Below are positions 43,269 to 51,831 of a stretch of 64,000 nt of DNA, piece after piece. How positions within the stretch are numbered: position 1 is the stretch's first letter; the number at the start of each line of letters is the position of its first letter. This DNA comes from Fodinibius sp051746985 (lineage in GTDB: Bacteria > Bacteroidota > Rhodothermia > Balneolales > Balneolaceae): NCBI GenBank assembly GCA_051746985.1, contig JBNJFP010000003.1, positions 58,952-122,951 of the forward strand, written 5' to 3'. Under the pieces are notes generated by a model that was not told the origin of the DNA, searched no databases, and worked only from the letters and a program-made list of their open reading frames with translations. Made by a program: the position numbers and the translations under genes.

Positions 43269-45677
43269 TCAAACTTTTGCCAGCTTATGATTTGTTTCGA
43301 GCTGGTGAATCGTTTTAATGACTTGTATAACACTATCCGGATTTAATGAGATAGAATCAATACCCGCATCCACCAAAAATGCAGCGTAATCTGGGTTGTT
43401 ACTGGGCGCCTGACCGCAAAATCCAATATTTATACCCGCTTTATGTGTCTTCTTGATAACATCTGTAATGGCAGTTTTGACGGCCTCATCGTTTTCGTCA
43501 AACAGGTACGAAAGTGAGGCAGAATCACGATCTACGCCCAGAACAAGCTGGGTCAGGTCGTTGGAGCCAATTGAAAATCCATCGAAATATTTTGCAAACT
43601 GGGTGGCCAATATCACGTTGGACGGAATTTCGCACATCATATACACTTGCAGCCCGTTTTCACCACGTTTTAAACCGTATGATTCCATCACGGACAGCAC
43701 CTTTTGCGCCTCTGTTAGGGTTCGACAAAAAGGGATCATAACAATAATATTATCCAGCCCTATCTCTTCGCGCACTTTTTTAAGGGCTTTGCATTCCAGC
43801 TTAAAGCCTTCCTGATAATCATCGCTATAATATCGACAGGCACCTCTCCATCCCAACATGGGATTTTCTTCGTGCGGTTCAAAAGGTTTCCCTCCAATTA
43901 AGCCAGCATATTCATTGGTTTTAAAGTCGCTGGTGCGCACGATCACCGGCTTGGGATACTGGGAGCCCGCAATTTTAGCAATGCCTTCTGCCAGTTGATC
44001 TACAAAATATTCCGATTTGTGCTCGTAGTTTTGGGTTAATTTTTCGATCTCGTTGCGGTCGGATTCATCTTTTACATCATCAAAATGGATCAATGCCATC
44101 GGGTGCGTTTTAATATGATAGCTGATAATAAATTCCATGCGCGCCAGCCCAACGCCTTGAACGGGCAGTTGCCACCACTTGAAGGCCGATTCGGGTACGG
44201 CCATATTCAGCATAATGTCAGTAGATATTTTTGGGAGGTTTCCGAGGTCAATTTCTTCAACCGTAAATTCCAGGAGTCCATTGTAAACTTTGCCCTCATC
44301 ACCCTCTGCGCAAGAAAGTGTAATTTCTTGCCCGTCTTGGAATGTAGATGTTGCATGCTGCGTGCCAACGATAGCCGGAATACCCAGCTCGCGGCTCACG
44401 ATAGCAGCGTGGCAGGTACGTCCGCCTGAATCGGTGATGATGCCGGCCGCCTTTTTCATCGATGGAACCCAATCCGGTTCGGTCATCTTTGTAACCAAGA
44501 TATTGTTGGAGGTAATGGATGCAAGATCGTCCACGCTTTCCACCTTTTTGATGGTTCCACTGACGATACTACTCCCGATGCTGAGTCCGGTCAGCAGAAC
44601 CGAGGCATTGTTATCCACAAGGGAGTAATTTTTAAAGATGGTGTGGTTTGTTGCTGTGTGTATTGTTTCGGGACGCGCCTGTACGATATAAAGTTCATCC
44701 GTGCGATCATCTTTGACCCACTCGATATCCATCGGCCGCTGGTAATGATCTTCGATGGCTTTTGCCCACTGTCCCAGCGTGATGATTTCAGAATCGGATA
44801 AAATATACTGCGATCTCTCTTCGGGGCTGGTGGGCACATTTTTGACACTGCTACCATCATCGGAACTGTAGATCATTTTCTGTTCTTTGTTGCCCAGCTT
44901 TTTTTCAAGGATGGGGACAACGTCATCGCGATTTAAAAGCGGCTTAAATACTAAAAACTGATCCGGATTAACAATTCCGCGCACCACATTTTCGCCCAGC
45001 CCCCACGCACCGTTAATAACAATTACATCGGGGAAACCGGTTTCCGTGTCGATGGTGAAAATAACTCCCGAACTGCCCATGTCAGCGCGGATCATCTTTT
45101 GCACTCCCGCAGAAAGGGCGATCTTGAAATGGTCAAATCCTTTTTCTTCTCGATAAACGATTGCACGGGCCGTAAATAGCGAACTGAAACATTTTTTGCA
45201 GCTATCAAGCAGCTCACTTTCTCCCCGCACGTTGAGGTACGTTTCCTGGAGTCCCGCAAAGCTGGCAGAGGGCAGATCTTCGGCTGTGGCGCTACTTCGG
45301 ATGGCCACATCTACATTTTGGGTATCGTACTTTTGGCATAACTCCCGGTAGCTCTTCACAATGCTTTCTGCTACGTCCTGCGGCCAAGTCGCCTGGTCAA
45401 TTTTCTTTCTGATTTGGCGACTTGCTTGTTCAACGGATATGCTTTTCTCGTGGTAGTTGCGTAACTGCTGGGTGATGGGATCCTTTAACCCATTTGCTGA
45501 AATGAAGGTACGGTATGCCGCCGAGGTGGTGGCGAACCCCGAGGGGATATTGATGCCCATCGGCACCAAATGTTGTATCATTTCTCCGAGGGAGGCATTT
45601 TTGCCGCCTACTTCACCTACGTTTTTATTATCAACCTCGTGCAGCCATCGAATAAATAAATTTTGGTGATTTGCCAT
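43269..45677 (-). CDS. ppsA: Phosphoenolpyruvate synthase
   Basis: 802 aa. ATP-grasp N-terminal domain (about 15-345), the phosphohistidine domain with H423 in SGGRTCHAAIVSRELG, and the PEP/pyruvate barrel with IGSNDLTQL and the near-terminal NIGFCGQAPSN cysteine loop. Converts pyruvate and ATP to PEP, AMP and phosphate for gluconeogenesis. It sits with the CBS site-2 protease and shares its divergent upstream region with the hydrolase at 45933, where dyad site 13 lies 150 bp from its start. With acsA and pdh it balances pyruvate and acetyl-CoA flow. Confidence 0.93.
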   Translation of the reverse strand: MANHQNLFIRWLHEVDNKNVGEVGGKNASLGEMIQHLVPMGINIPSGFATTSAAYRTFISANGLKDPITQQLRNYHEKSISVEQASRQIRKKIDQATWPQDVAESIVKSYRELCQKYDTQNVDVAIRSSATAEDLPSASFAGLQETYLNVRGESELLDSCKKCFSSLFTARAIVYREEKGFDHFKIALSAGVQKMIRADMGSSGVIFTIDTETGFPDVIVINGAWGLGENVVRGIVNPDQFLVFKPLLNRDDVVPILEKKLGNKEQKMIYSSDDGSSVKNVPTSPEERSQYILSDSEIITLGQWAKAIEDHYQRPMDIEWVKDDRTDELYIVQARPETIHTATNHTIFKNYSLVDNNASVLLTGLSIGSSIVSGTIKKVESVDDLASITSNNILVTKMTEPDWVPSMKKAAGIITDSGGRTCHAAIVSRELGIPAIVGTQHATSTFQDGQEITLSCAEGDEGKVYNGLLEFTVEEIDLGNLPKISTDIMLNMAVPESAFKWWQLPVQGVGLARMEFIISYHIKTHPMALIHFDDVKDESDRNEIEKLTQNYEHKSEYFVDQLAEGIAKIAGSQYPKPVIVRTSDFKTNEYAGLIGGKPFEPHEENPMLGWRGACRYYSDDYQEGFKLECKALKKVREEIGLDNIIVMIPFCRTLTEAQKVLSVMESYGLKRGENGLQVYMMCEIPSNVILATQFAKYFDGFSIGSNDLTQLVLGVDRDSASLSYLFDENDEAVKTAITDVIKKTHKAGINIGFCGQAPSNNPDYAAFLVDAGIDSISLNPDSVIQVIKTIHQLETNHKLAKV

Positions 45678-45826
45678 AGTATCGCCTTCTGTTGTTTAGT
45701 AATTGCTATCCAGAGCTTGGGAAAGATATGTTCGGGAACCTGTTGGTAATTTAAACTTACCGTGCATAAGCGCTTGAAATTGCAATGGCATCCTCTTGAA
45801 GGGTGTAGTCAAATCATGTAGGCAGT

Positions 45827-45845
45827 ATTAGGAATAACTCTTACA
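45827..45845. promoter_or_regulatory. 19-bp dyad site 13, between ppsA and the first hydrolase
   Basis: ATTAGG-AATAACT-CTTACA, 150 bp upstream of ppsA and 88 bp upstream of the hydrolase at 45933. Confidence 0.5.
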
Positions 45846-45932
45846 ATCAATCTTGAACAAAACGTACAGCAAAAGTGGTAGGGAAAGATAATTTTATAAC
45901 ATGTTCCGAAATATAAATATAGCGATGTGGTT

Positions 45933-46604
45933 ATGTACGAAATTATAATGCAACTTCCTTTTAATGGTCACCGCGTAGATGGAAGGCTTACTCTGCCGGT
46001 GAAAGCCAAAAGTATAATCATCTTTTCGCATGGTTTTGGTCGGTCATCATTGATGCCCCATGAACATCGAATGGCCGTAACCTTTCAACAAGCGGGTTAT
46101 GGGACGCTTGTTTTAGATACCGTTGGCGATTATCAAGATATTTCTGATAACCCTCGGGAGGTTGAATATCTGGCTAAGGGATTGCTTGCCGCTACCAACT
46201 GGCTGCACAGCCATTCGGAGTATAATCTGCTGGATATAGCCTATTGTGGAAGTGGATCAGGCGCTGGTCCGACCCTGCGTGCGGCATCAGAGTTGGGAGA
46301 GGTGATCAAAGCCGTTGTTTGTCTGGGTGGATATATGGATCTGGAAAAAACGCAACTGTCAGAAGTATCTGTTCCAACGCTGCTAATAGTAGGCGAGCTT
46401 GATTTTGAAACGGTTGGAAGAAATAAAAAGGCACTTTCAAAATTGAGTAGCCCCAAACAGTTAGCGGTTATTCCCGGCGCATCCCATCTTTTTGAGGAGC
46501 CTGATAAGCTGAACGAAGCAGCACATATTGCCATATCTTGGTATCGAAAGTATCTGTCATCAGGAAAAGAAAAGTCGGAAACACTTTTCAGGCCCAGTGT
46601 TTAA
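45933..46604 (+). CDS. Dienelactone-hydrolase-like protein lacking the nucleophile Ser
   Basis: 223 aa from ATG 45933 (a GTG lies two codons earlier). Alpha/beta-hydrolase fold: oxyanion strand IIIFSHGFGRSS, nucleophile elbow, Asp in LIVGELDFET and His in IPGASHLFEEP. At the elbow the sequence is AYCGSGSGAG, whereas the paralog at 47206 has GYFGASTGAA; aligned, the nucleophile position is Gly108 instead of Ser108. Either the neighbouring S107/S109 act or the protein is non-catalytic. Family members cluster with stress phosphoribosyltransferases, as here. Confidence 0.8.
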   Translation: MYEIIMQLPFNGHRVDGRLTLPVKAKSIIIFSHGFGRSSLMPHEHRMAVTFQQAGYGTLVLDTVGDYQDISDNPREVEYLAKGLLAATNWLHSHSEYNLLDIAYCGSGSGAGPTLRAASELGEVIKAVVCLGGYMDLEKTQLSEVSVPTLLIVGELDFETVGRNKKALSKLSSPKQLAVIPGASHLFEEPDKLNEAAHIAISWYRKYLSSGKEKSETLFRPSV

Positions 46605-46649
46605 CATGAATAACTTACACTAAGTCAGCAGGCGATGAGGAAGACAACA

Positions 46650-47051
46650 ATGGAACAAACAAATTTGCCGGTAGCAGATAGCGAGGTTACCTCTGGTCAG
46701 ATAAAACGTTTTTTAGAGGTTATCGAGGAAAGTACCTGTCAGTATTACGCCAGTGATTTTCTTGATCTCCTGGATGATGAGAGTTTGGGCATCATAGAAG
46801 AGAGGATTCATCACATGTTTGAAGTGTTTCAAACCCTGGAGGTTTCCACAGAAAATCATTGCTATTTGGTTTTTCGGTGTACGCCCAAATCGGTGGTTTA
46901 TAAAGACTGGAAAATATCGGAGCTGGCTTGTGCCTATATGTTTATGAATGGGGATTTAACCGATGTAAGAGTTATTGCAGAACAGCAAAGCAGACTTCTC
47001 AACCGAATATTGAACACGATGCATCCCCGAAAGATAGCGCCGATGATATAG
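46650..47051 (+). CDS. Conserved-looking protein, unknown
   Basis: 133 aa from ATG 46650, favoured because GAGGAAG lies 6 bp upstream; an ATG at 46635 is also in frame. Helix-rich start (SGQIKRFLEVIEESTCQYYASDFLDLLD), then strands LEVSTENHCYLVFRCTPKS and a final helix region. No family recognised. It lies between the two hydrolase paralogs, in the same direction, with a 45-bp gap from the first. Confidence 0.6.
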   Translation: MEQTNLPVADSEVTSGQIKRFLEVIEESTCQYYASDFLDLLDDESLGIIEERIHHMFEVFQTLEVSTENHCYLVFRCTPKSVVYKDWKISELACAYMFMNGDLTDVRVIAEQQSRLLNRILNTMHPRKIAPMI

Positions 47052-47102
47052 CTTTTACTTTGCAAATTGCCCTGTTGAAGAACCTGCCACAAAGAAAGGG
47101 CT

Positions 47103-47121
47103 CGTAATAGGTATCCTTACA
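47103..47121. promoter_or_regulatory. 19-bp dyad site 14, upstream of the second hydrolase
   Basis: CGTAAT-AGGTATC-CTTACA; the left half is weak. 85 bp upstream of ATG 47206. The right half starts CTTACAGGCA and CTCTTATA follows, matching the arrangement beside site 5. Confidence 0.4.
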
Positions 47122-47205
47122 GGCAGGGATACAATTTCTCTTATAGTCTGGTCAATAATAATTGGTGATTATGGGCAAAGAGATCATCATAAAAAGGTGT
47201 TAAAT

Positions 47206-47871
47206 ATGTATAAGGAACTGCTTTTGCCTGTTGATAAGGTTAGCCTGAGAGGGAGTTTGCGAGTACCTGATGAGGTCAAGGGATTCGTAATTTTTTCCCA
47301 TGGTAGTGGAAGCAGCAGAAAAAGTCCAAGAAATCGTTTTGTTGCTGAAACGCTTGAGGCAAATGGCTTTGCGACGCTGCTTTTTGATTTACTTACGGAA
47401 GAAGAGGATAGGGAATATGCCCGGCGATTCAATATTAATGTACTGTCGCATCGGTTGATTACCGCCACCAAATGGTTGAGAAGTCAGCCCGAATATGCCC
47501 AATGGAAGATGGGGTATTTTGGAGCAAGTACAGGAGCGGCTTCGGCCCTTATTGCGGCCTCCACTTTGGGACCGGAGGTAATAAAGGCAGTGGTTTCACG
47601 AGGAGGGCGCCCCGATATGGCTACAACTGCACTACCGAATGTGAAGAGTCCTACTTTGTTGCTGGTGGGCGGATTGGATACCAAAGTAATAAAACTCAAC
47701 CAGCAAGCGTATGATGAGCTGAAGTGCAAAAAAGAGCTTGCGATCATCCCGGGGGCCTCACACCTGTTTGAAGAGCCGGGAACCTTGGAGCAGGTAACGC
47801 GTCTGGCCAATAACTGGTTTTTGAAATACCTGTACCAATTCGAAAAAGACATCGAAAAGGATTTTTTCTAA
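47206..47871 (+). CDS. Dienelactone-hydrolase-like alpha/beta hydrolase
   Basis: 221 aa from ATG 47206, which has AAGGTG upstream. Complete catalytic set: S108 in GYFGASTGAASAL, Asp in LLVGGLDTKV, and His in IPGASHLFEEP, with the oxyanion strand VIFSHGSGSSRKSPRN. About the same length as, and clearly paralogous to, the protein at 45933. These hydrolases travel with the phosphoribosyltransferase family of stress loci; substrate unknown. Confidence 0.88.
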   Translation: MYKELLLPVDKVSLRGSLRVPDEVKGFVIFSHGSGSSRKSPRNRFVAETLEANGFATLLFDLLTEEEDREYARRFNINVLSHRLITATKWLRSQPEYAQWKMGYFGASTGAASALIAASTLGPEVIKAVVSRGGRPDMATTALPNVKSPTLLLVGGLDTKVIKLNQQAYDELKCKKELAIIPGASHLFEEPGTLEQVTRLANNWFLKYLYQFEKDIEKDFF

Positions 47872-48004
47872 CGGAGGATAATAATGCGGAGAAAAAGAAA
47901 ATCTATCTAGAGAAAAACGAAAATGTACCTTTTAAGATGAGTGTGCCGCGATACTTTATCGGGGTAAGCTGATCGCGCTAACTTTAGCTAAAAAGATTAA
48001 GTTG

Positions 48005-48427
48005 ATGGATTCAGACACCACAAAAATGTTGCCCCATACTGCTGATGTAGCATTGTTAATTACTTCCGAGACTCTTCCCGGTTTGTTTCGGTTGGGTTTG
48101 CAGAGTTTAAATAATTTACTAAAGCCGGATTATGCTCCAAAAATGAATGAGGCAAAGGTTACGGAAGTCATCGAATTGAAATCGCCGGATAGAACCACCT
48201 TGCTTATTGATTTTCTTTCGGAAGTATTGACGCTGAGTCAAATACACAAGGCCATATTTTCTGACTTTGATATCAACAGAATGACTGACTGCGAGCTGTC
48301 AGCTACCCTTTCAGGGAAGAAAGTTGACTTATTTGATGAGGATGTCAAAGCGGTAACGTATCACGAAGCTAATATGTCATTGAATGAGGATGGCGATTGG
48401 CAAACAAAAATTATTTTTGATATTTGA
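48005..48427 (+). CDS. Archease
   Basis: 140 aa from ATG 48005 (a TTG lies one codon before). LPHTADVALLITSETLPGLF, LLIDFLSEVLTLSQIHKAIFSDF and AVTYHEANMSLNEDGDWQTKIIFDI match archease (MTH1598/TM1083 family), with the calcium-ligand HTAD and terminal Asp. In known systems it activates the RNA ligase RtcB, but no rtcB is in this window. It is the last + strand gene before the convergent two-component system. Confidence 0.9.
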   Translation: MDSDTTKMLPHTADVALLITSETLPGLFRLGLQSLNNLLKPDYAPKMNEAKVTEVIELKSPDRTTLLIDFLSEVLTLSQIHKAIFSDFDINRMTDCELSATLSGKKVDLFDEDVKAVTYHEANMSLNEDGDWQTKIIFDI

Positions 48428-48524
48428 CCGTTATGATTGATCAAGTATCGTTACGGATGGATGACTGTCTATGGGTTACCATACGGTTTTTTAACTCCAC
48501 CTTTCAATAAAAGGGATAAATAAT

Positions 48525-49898
48525 TTACGACTCCTCTTTGATATCATATTTGTCAATTTTGGAGTATAACAACCTTCTGTTGATGCCAAGCAGTTTTGCA
48601 GCTTTTGTTTTATTCCAGTTAGTTCGGTGGAGGCCTTTCAAAATCAGATCTTTTTCAACAGACTCTATAATTTTCTGCATGGGAATATTTCCATCTTCAG
48701 TATGAGAGTCATAAATATTAGAAAGATCAGATTTTAAAGAAATTGAAAGATCTTTGCGCTCGAGAACCGTTCCGTTCATCAAAACGGTAGCCCGTTCGAT
48801 GGTGTTTTCGAGTTCTCTAACATTACCAGGCCAGTGATATGATTTCAAATACTCAAGGGCATCGTCTGAAATATAAATATCTTCGCTTTGCGAATACTTT
48901 TTCAGGAAATATTTAGACAGGGGTTCAATATCATCCAATCGGTCGCGCAAAGGAGGAATGGAAAGATTCAACACATTTAATCGATAATATAAATCTTCGC
49001 GGAAGTTATTATTCTCGACTTCTTTTTGGAGATTTTTATTGGTGGCAGCAATGATCCGGGCATCTGTTTTAATAGTATTTTCGCCGCCTACACGTTGGAA
49101 CGTAAAGTTTTGAAGAACGCGCAGAAGCTTAATCTGAGTCCGTGGCGATAAGGCGTTGACTTCATCCAGAAAAATGGTGCCACCGTCAGCCAGTTCAAAT
49201 CTTCCCAGTCGAAGTTGGTTTGCTCCGGTAAAAGCGCCTGCTTCGTGACCAAAAAGTTCGCTTTCGAGCAGGGAATCGGGTAAGGCGCCGCAATTAACCT
49301 TGATAAAGGGTTCATTGGATCGGTTGGAATGACGATGAATGGCATCCGCAATAACTTCTTTACCTGTTCCGCTTTCCCCTTCCAGCAAAACCGTTGTATC
49401 CTTGGGTGCAATTTTGCCGATCATCTTAAGGATTTCCTGCATCTCTTTGCTGACCCCTACAATATGTTGCTCAATATCGGGCCATTTGTTGTCGTCGCTT
49501 GGTGGACTGGTGTCCAGTGATCTTCTTTTTTTGCGCTGTTTTACCGCAGCATGTACGATTGAAAGAAACTCATCGATATCAAAGGGTTTTTCCAGGTAAT
49601 CAAAGGCACCGGCTTTCATCGCTTCAATAGGTTTTTCATTAGACCCATAAGCGGTAAAAATAATAATGGGTATTTGCGGTAGCTGGCTGTTAATCGTTTT
49701 TAAGGCTTGCAGACCTGATAGCTCGGGCATTTTGATATCCATGAGAATTGCCAGTGGGCGATGTTCAATGGCAAGCTGTACGGCTTCGGACCCATTGGAA
49801 GCCTGCAAAATTGCGTACCCTTCATCCTCTAACAGTTCAATGATATTGAGCCGCATGGAAGGTTCGTCGTCTGCTACAAGAATATGGTTGGAGGACAT
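48525..49898 (-). CDS. Sigma-54-dependent response regulator (NtrC type)
   Basis: 457 aa. Receiver domain (1-120; phosphoacceptor D54 in LMDIKMPE), linker, AAA+ domain with Walker A GESGTGK (174-180) and the sigma-54 contact loop GAFTGA (221-226), and a Fis-type helix-turn-helix at the end (about 430-450, TKAAKLLGINRRLLYSKI). It should bind an upstream dyad and activate sigma-54 promoters. It is 9 bp after, and so cotranscribed with, its sensor kinase, at the right edge of the region rich in the 19-bp dyad. Confidence 0.95.
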   Translation of the reverse strand: MSSNHILVADDEPSMRLNIIELLEDEGYAILQASNGSEAVQLAIEHRPLAILMDIKMPELSGLQALKTINSQLPQIPIIIFTAYGSNEKPIEAMKAGAFDYLEKPFDIDEFLSIVHAAVKQRKKRRSLDTSPPSDDNKWPDIEQHIVGVSKEMQEILKMIGKIAPKDTTVLLEGESGTGKEVIADAIHRHSNRSNEPFIKVNCGALPDSLLESELFGHEAGAFTGANQLRLGRFELADGGTIFLDEVNALSPRTQIKLLRVLQNFTFQRVGGENTIKTDARIIAATNKNLQKEVENNNFREDLYYRLNVLNLSIPPLRDRLDDIEPLSKYFLKKYSQSEDIYISDDALEYLKSYHWPGNVRELENTIERATVLMNGTVLERKDLSISLKSDLSNIYDSHTEDGNIPMQKIIESVEKDLILKGLHRTNWNKTKAAKLLGINRRLLYSKIDKYDIKEES

Positions 49899-49907
49899 AG
49901 TTCGATG

Positions 49908-51518
49908 TCAGTTTTGATCGGATATAGGGAGCTTGATGACACAAATGGTGCCAAGTTTGTATTTTACCTGTTCCACATTGGTGTTGTCATCCCACACCTC
50001 CAAGATAGCATTTTCTTTGTCAGGTTTTTCAAAATGTATCGACCCCCTGTGGGCTTTTACAATTTCATTGCAGATCGAAAGACCCAAGCCCGTACCATTG
50101 GGTTTTGTTGAGAAAAAGGGATCGAATATTTTTGGTTTTATCTTGTCAGACATTCCCAGACCAAAATCTCTTATTTTTATGAGGATATGGTCTTGCCCTT
50201 CAGCAAAGGACGTAGAAATGATAATTTCACATATTTCGGGAGAAGCTTCTACCGCATTTTTCAGAACGTTTGTAAACACATGCTGCATCGACTCACTATC
50301 GGCATAAATCTGTGGCAGGTCGGCCTGGAGATCCTTCGTAAAGGTGATGGTATGGGTTGGATAAGCTTCTTTCAAACGGTTGGCCTTTTCGTTTAGCAAA
50401 CTGTTAACATCTATTTCTTGGTGGGAGTTAACCGCTGGTTTTGAAAAAAGCAATAGCCGTTTGATTAATTTAGATACCCGCTCAATTTCGTTATGGACGA
50501 TTTGTAAGGATTCATCAGAAATAAGCGCTTGGTGATCCTGCCCATTGCTGATCTTTCGCAGTTTGCGCTCCCAGATTTGTACGCGTGTTTTAATGATGGA
50601 TATGGGGGTATTGATTTCATGAGCCGTTCCTGCAATTAAATTACCGAGGGTTGCCATTTTTTCTTTTTGGAAAAGCTCTTTTTCCAACTTTTTGCGCTTC
50701 TTTTGTTCCTTCTGCTGTGCATCGGTCATTTCATTAATGGCCTTGCTGATCTCTCCGAGTACTCCTCTGTATTCTTTTAGCCGGTGAGATGAGTCGTATT
50801 TCATTTTTGAGAGGCCCTCTTTAATCTCTTCCATGCGCTTACGAAGTCCCCAAACAATAAGTACGGTAAAGAATAGTCCTAATAAAATGGCCCCCACCGT
50901 TAAAAAGAAAGTGCCACTTTGAATATTTTGAGAGGTAGAGAGTTTCCGTTCAATGTGGATACGTGCCCAGGCGGCGCCAATAAGTTCCCCATCCACATAA
51001 ATGGGTTGTGTGGTTAATGGGAAAACGGCTGGATCGAACCGATGGACTTCGGTTAACAGCGTATCATCCTGGATGGTCTTGCGAGCCTGTTCACGAATAA
51101 TATTATACGATCGGGGAGGAGGACCAAAAGCGGGCTTGGGATCCTCAATAGTTGGAAAGCTATATCCGATAAACTCATCGAGTTCATAAAAATATAATCC
51201 CCCTTCAATCCGGTGAAAATTGCTGAGTACATTTTCAACATCTTGTGATAAAAGAGAGTCGGCCTTCCGCTCGTCTTGCTTGGTGATTTTATCTTTGTCA
51301 GCTAAATATTGCTCCCAGGCTGGTTTCAAGTCTTCTTCGGCCGCTTGCCTGACTTTCTTAACGGCTGTTTGAGTCATGTTTTTATTATCCTCAATAATCT
51401 CATCAGCAGATTTAAGAACGCCCTTATAAAGATAGAACGAAGCAATAGTAATAAATAGAATGACAAAAGCGGCAAGCAGAATAATTTGATGGTTCTTTTG
51501 TATGCCGGAAAAATTCAT
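49908..51518 (-). CDS. Membrane sensor histidine kinase
   Basis: 536 aa. TM1 (11-31), a periplasmic sensory domain of about 170 residues (32-202) with a PAS/Cache-like look (GGLYFYELDEFIGYSFPTIED, QPIYVDGELIGAAW), TM2 (203-225), a coiled linker (235-290), H300 in AGTAHEINTPISIIKTR, and a HATPase domain with N, G1 (IRDFGLGM) and G2 (GTGLGLSICNEIV) boxes. Partner of the NtrC-type regulator. The signal is unknown; the absence of an HAMP domain is not certain. Confidence 0.92.
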   Translation of the reverse strand: MNFSGIQKNHQIILLAAFVILFITIASFYLYKGVLKSADEIIEDNKNMTQTAVKKVRQAAEEDLKPAWEQYLADKDKITKQDERKADSLLSQDVENVLSNFHRIEGGLYFYELDEFIGYSFPTIEDPKPAFGPPPRSYNIIREQARKTIQDDTLLTEVHRFDPAVFPLTTQPIYVDGELIGAAWARIHIERKLSTSQNIQSGTFFLTVGAILLGLFFTVLIVWGLRKRMEEIKEGLSKMKYDSSHRLKEYRGVLGEISKAINEMTDAQQKEQKKRKKLEKELFQKEKMATLGNLIAGTAHEINTPISIIKTRVQIWERKLRKISNGQDHQALISDESLQIVHNEIERVSKLIKRLLLFSKPAVNSHQEIDVNSLLNEKANRLKEAYPTHTITFTKDLQADLPQIYADSESMQHVFTNVLKNAVEASPEICEIIISTSFAEGQDHILIKIRDFGLGMSDKIKPKIFDPFFSTKPNGTGLGLSICNEIVKAHRGSIHFEKPDKENAILEVWDDNTNVEQVKYKLGTICVIKLPISDQN

Positions 51519-51831
51519 AACAAATATTAAGTCTGTTCTCTAAGTCATCGTCAATGTAAGAAATGCAGAAACAGTGCCATAAAACAAAAAATAGTTAGGG
51601 GCTAACTAAAGGTTAATTAATATGGGCTACGATAGATAGCGTGTGCGGATTTATTACAAAGTGTGATAAATCATGACAACCATCTGTACCAAGAGTGCCT
51701 CTTGGTCTGTATAAGCACGTAAATATAGCTGGCATAGTTATTGTAAATTTATACTACGGACGGCAACAGATTTAAGTTTTTAGGCTTGAATCGTTATTTA
51801 CATAAGTTAATAAATATAAAATATCAGGGAC
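51519..51831. other. Divergent intergenic region between the sensor kinase and susC
   Basis: 313 bp, AT-rich, with no ORF or clear hairpin-terminator. It must hold promoters for both directions. Only a weak half-site (TGTAAG at about 51556) of the stress-region dyad is present. Confidence 0.4.

Noticed and set aside
9595..47121. Sigma-54 promoters linked to the dyads
   Set aside because: I looked for TGGC-N8-TTGC type strings after the sites (for example 32540-32600 and 9700-9730) and found none convincing.
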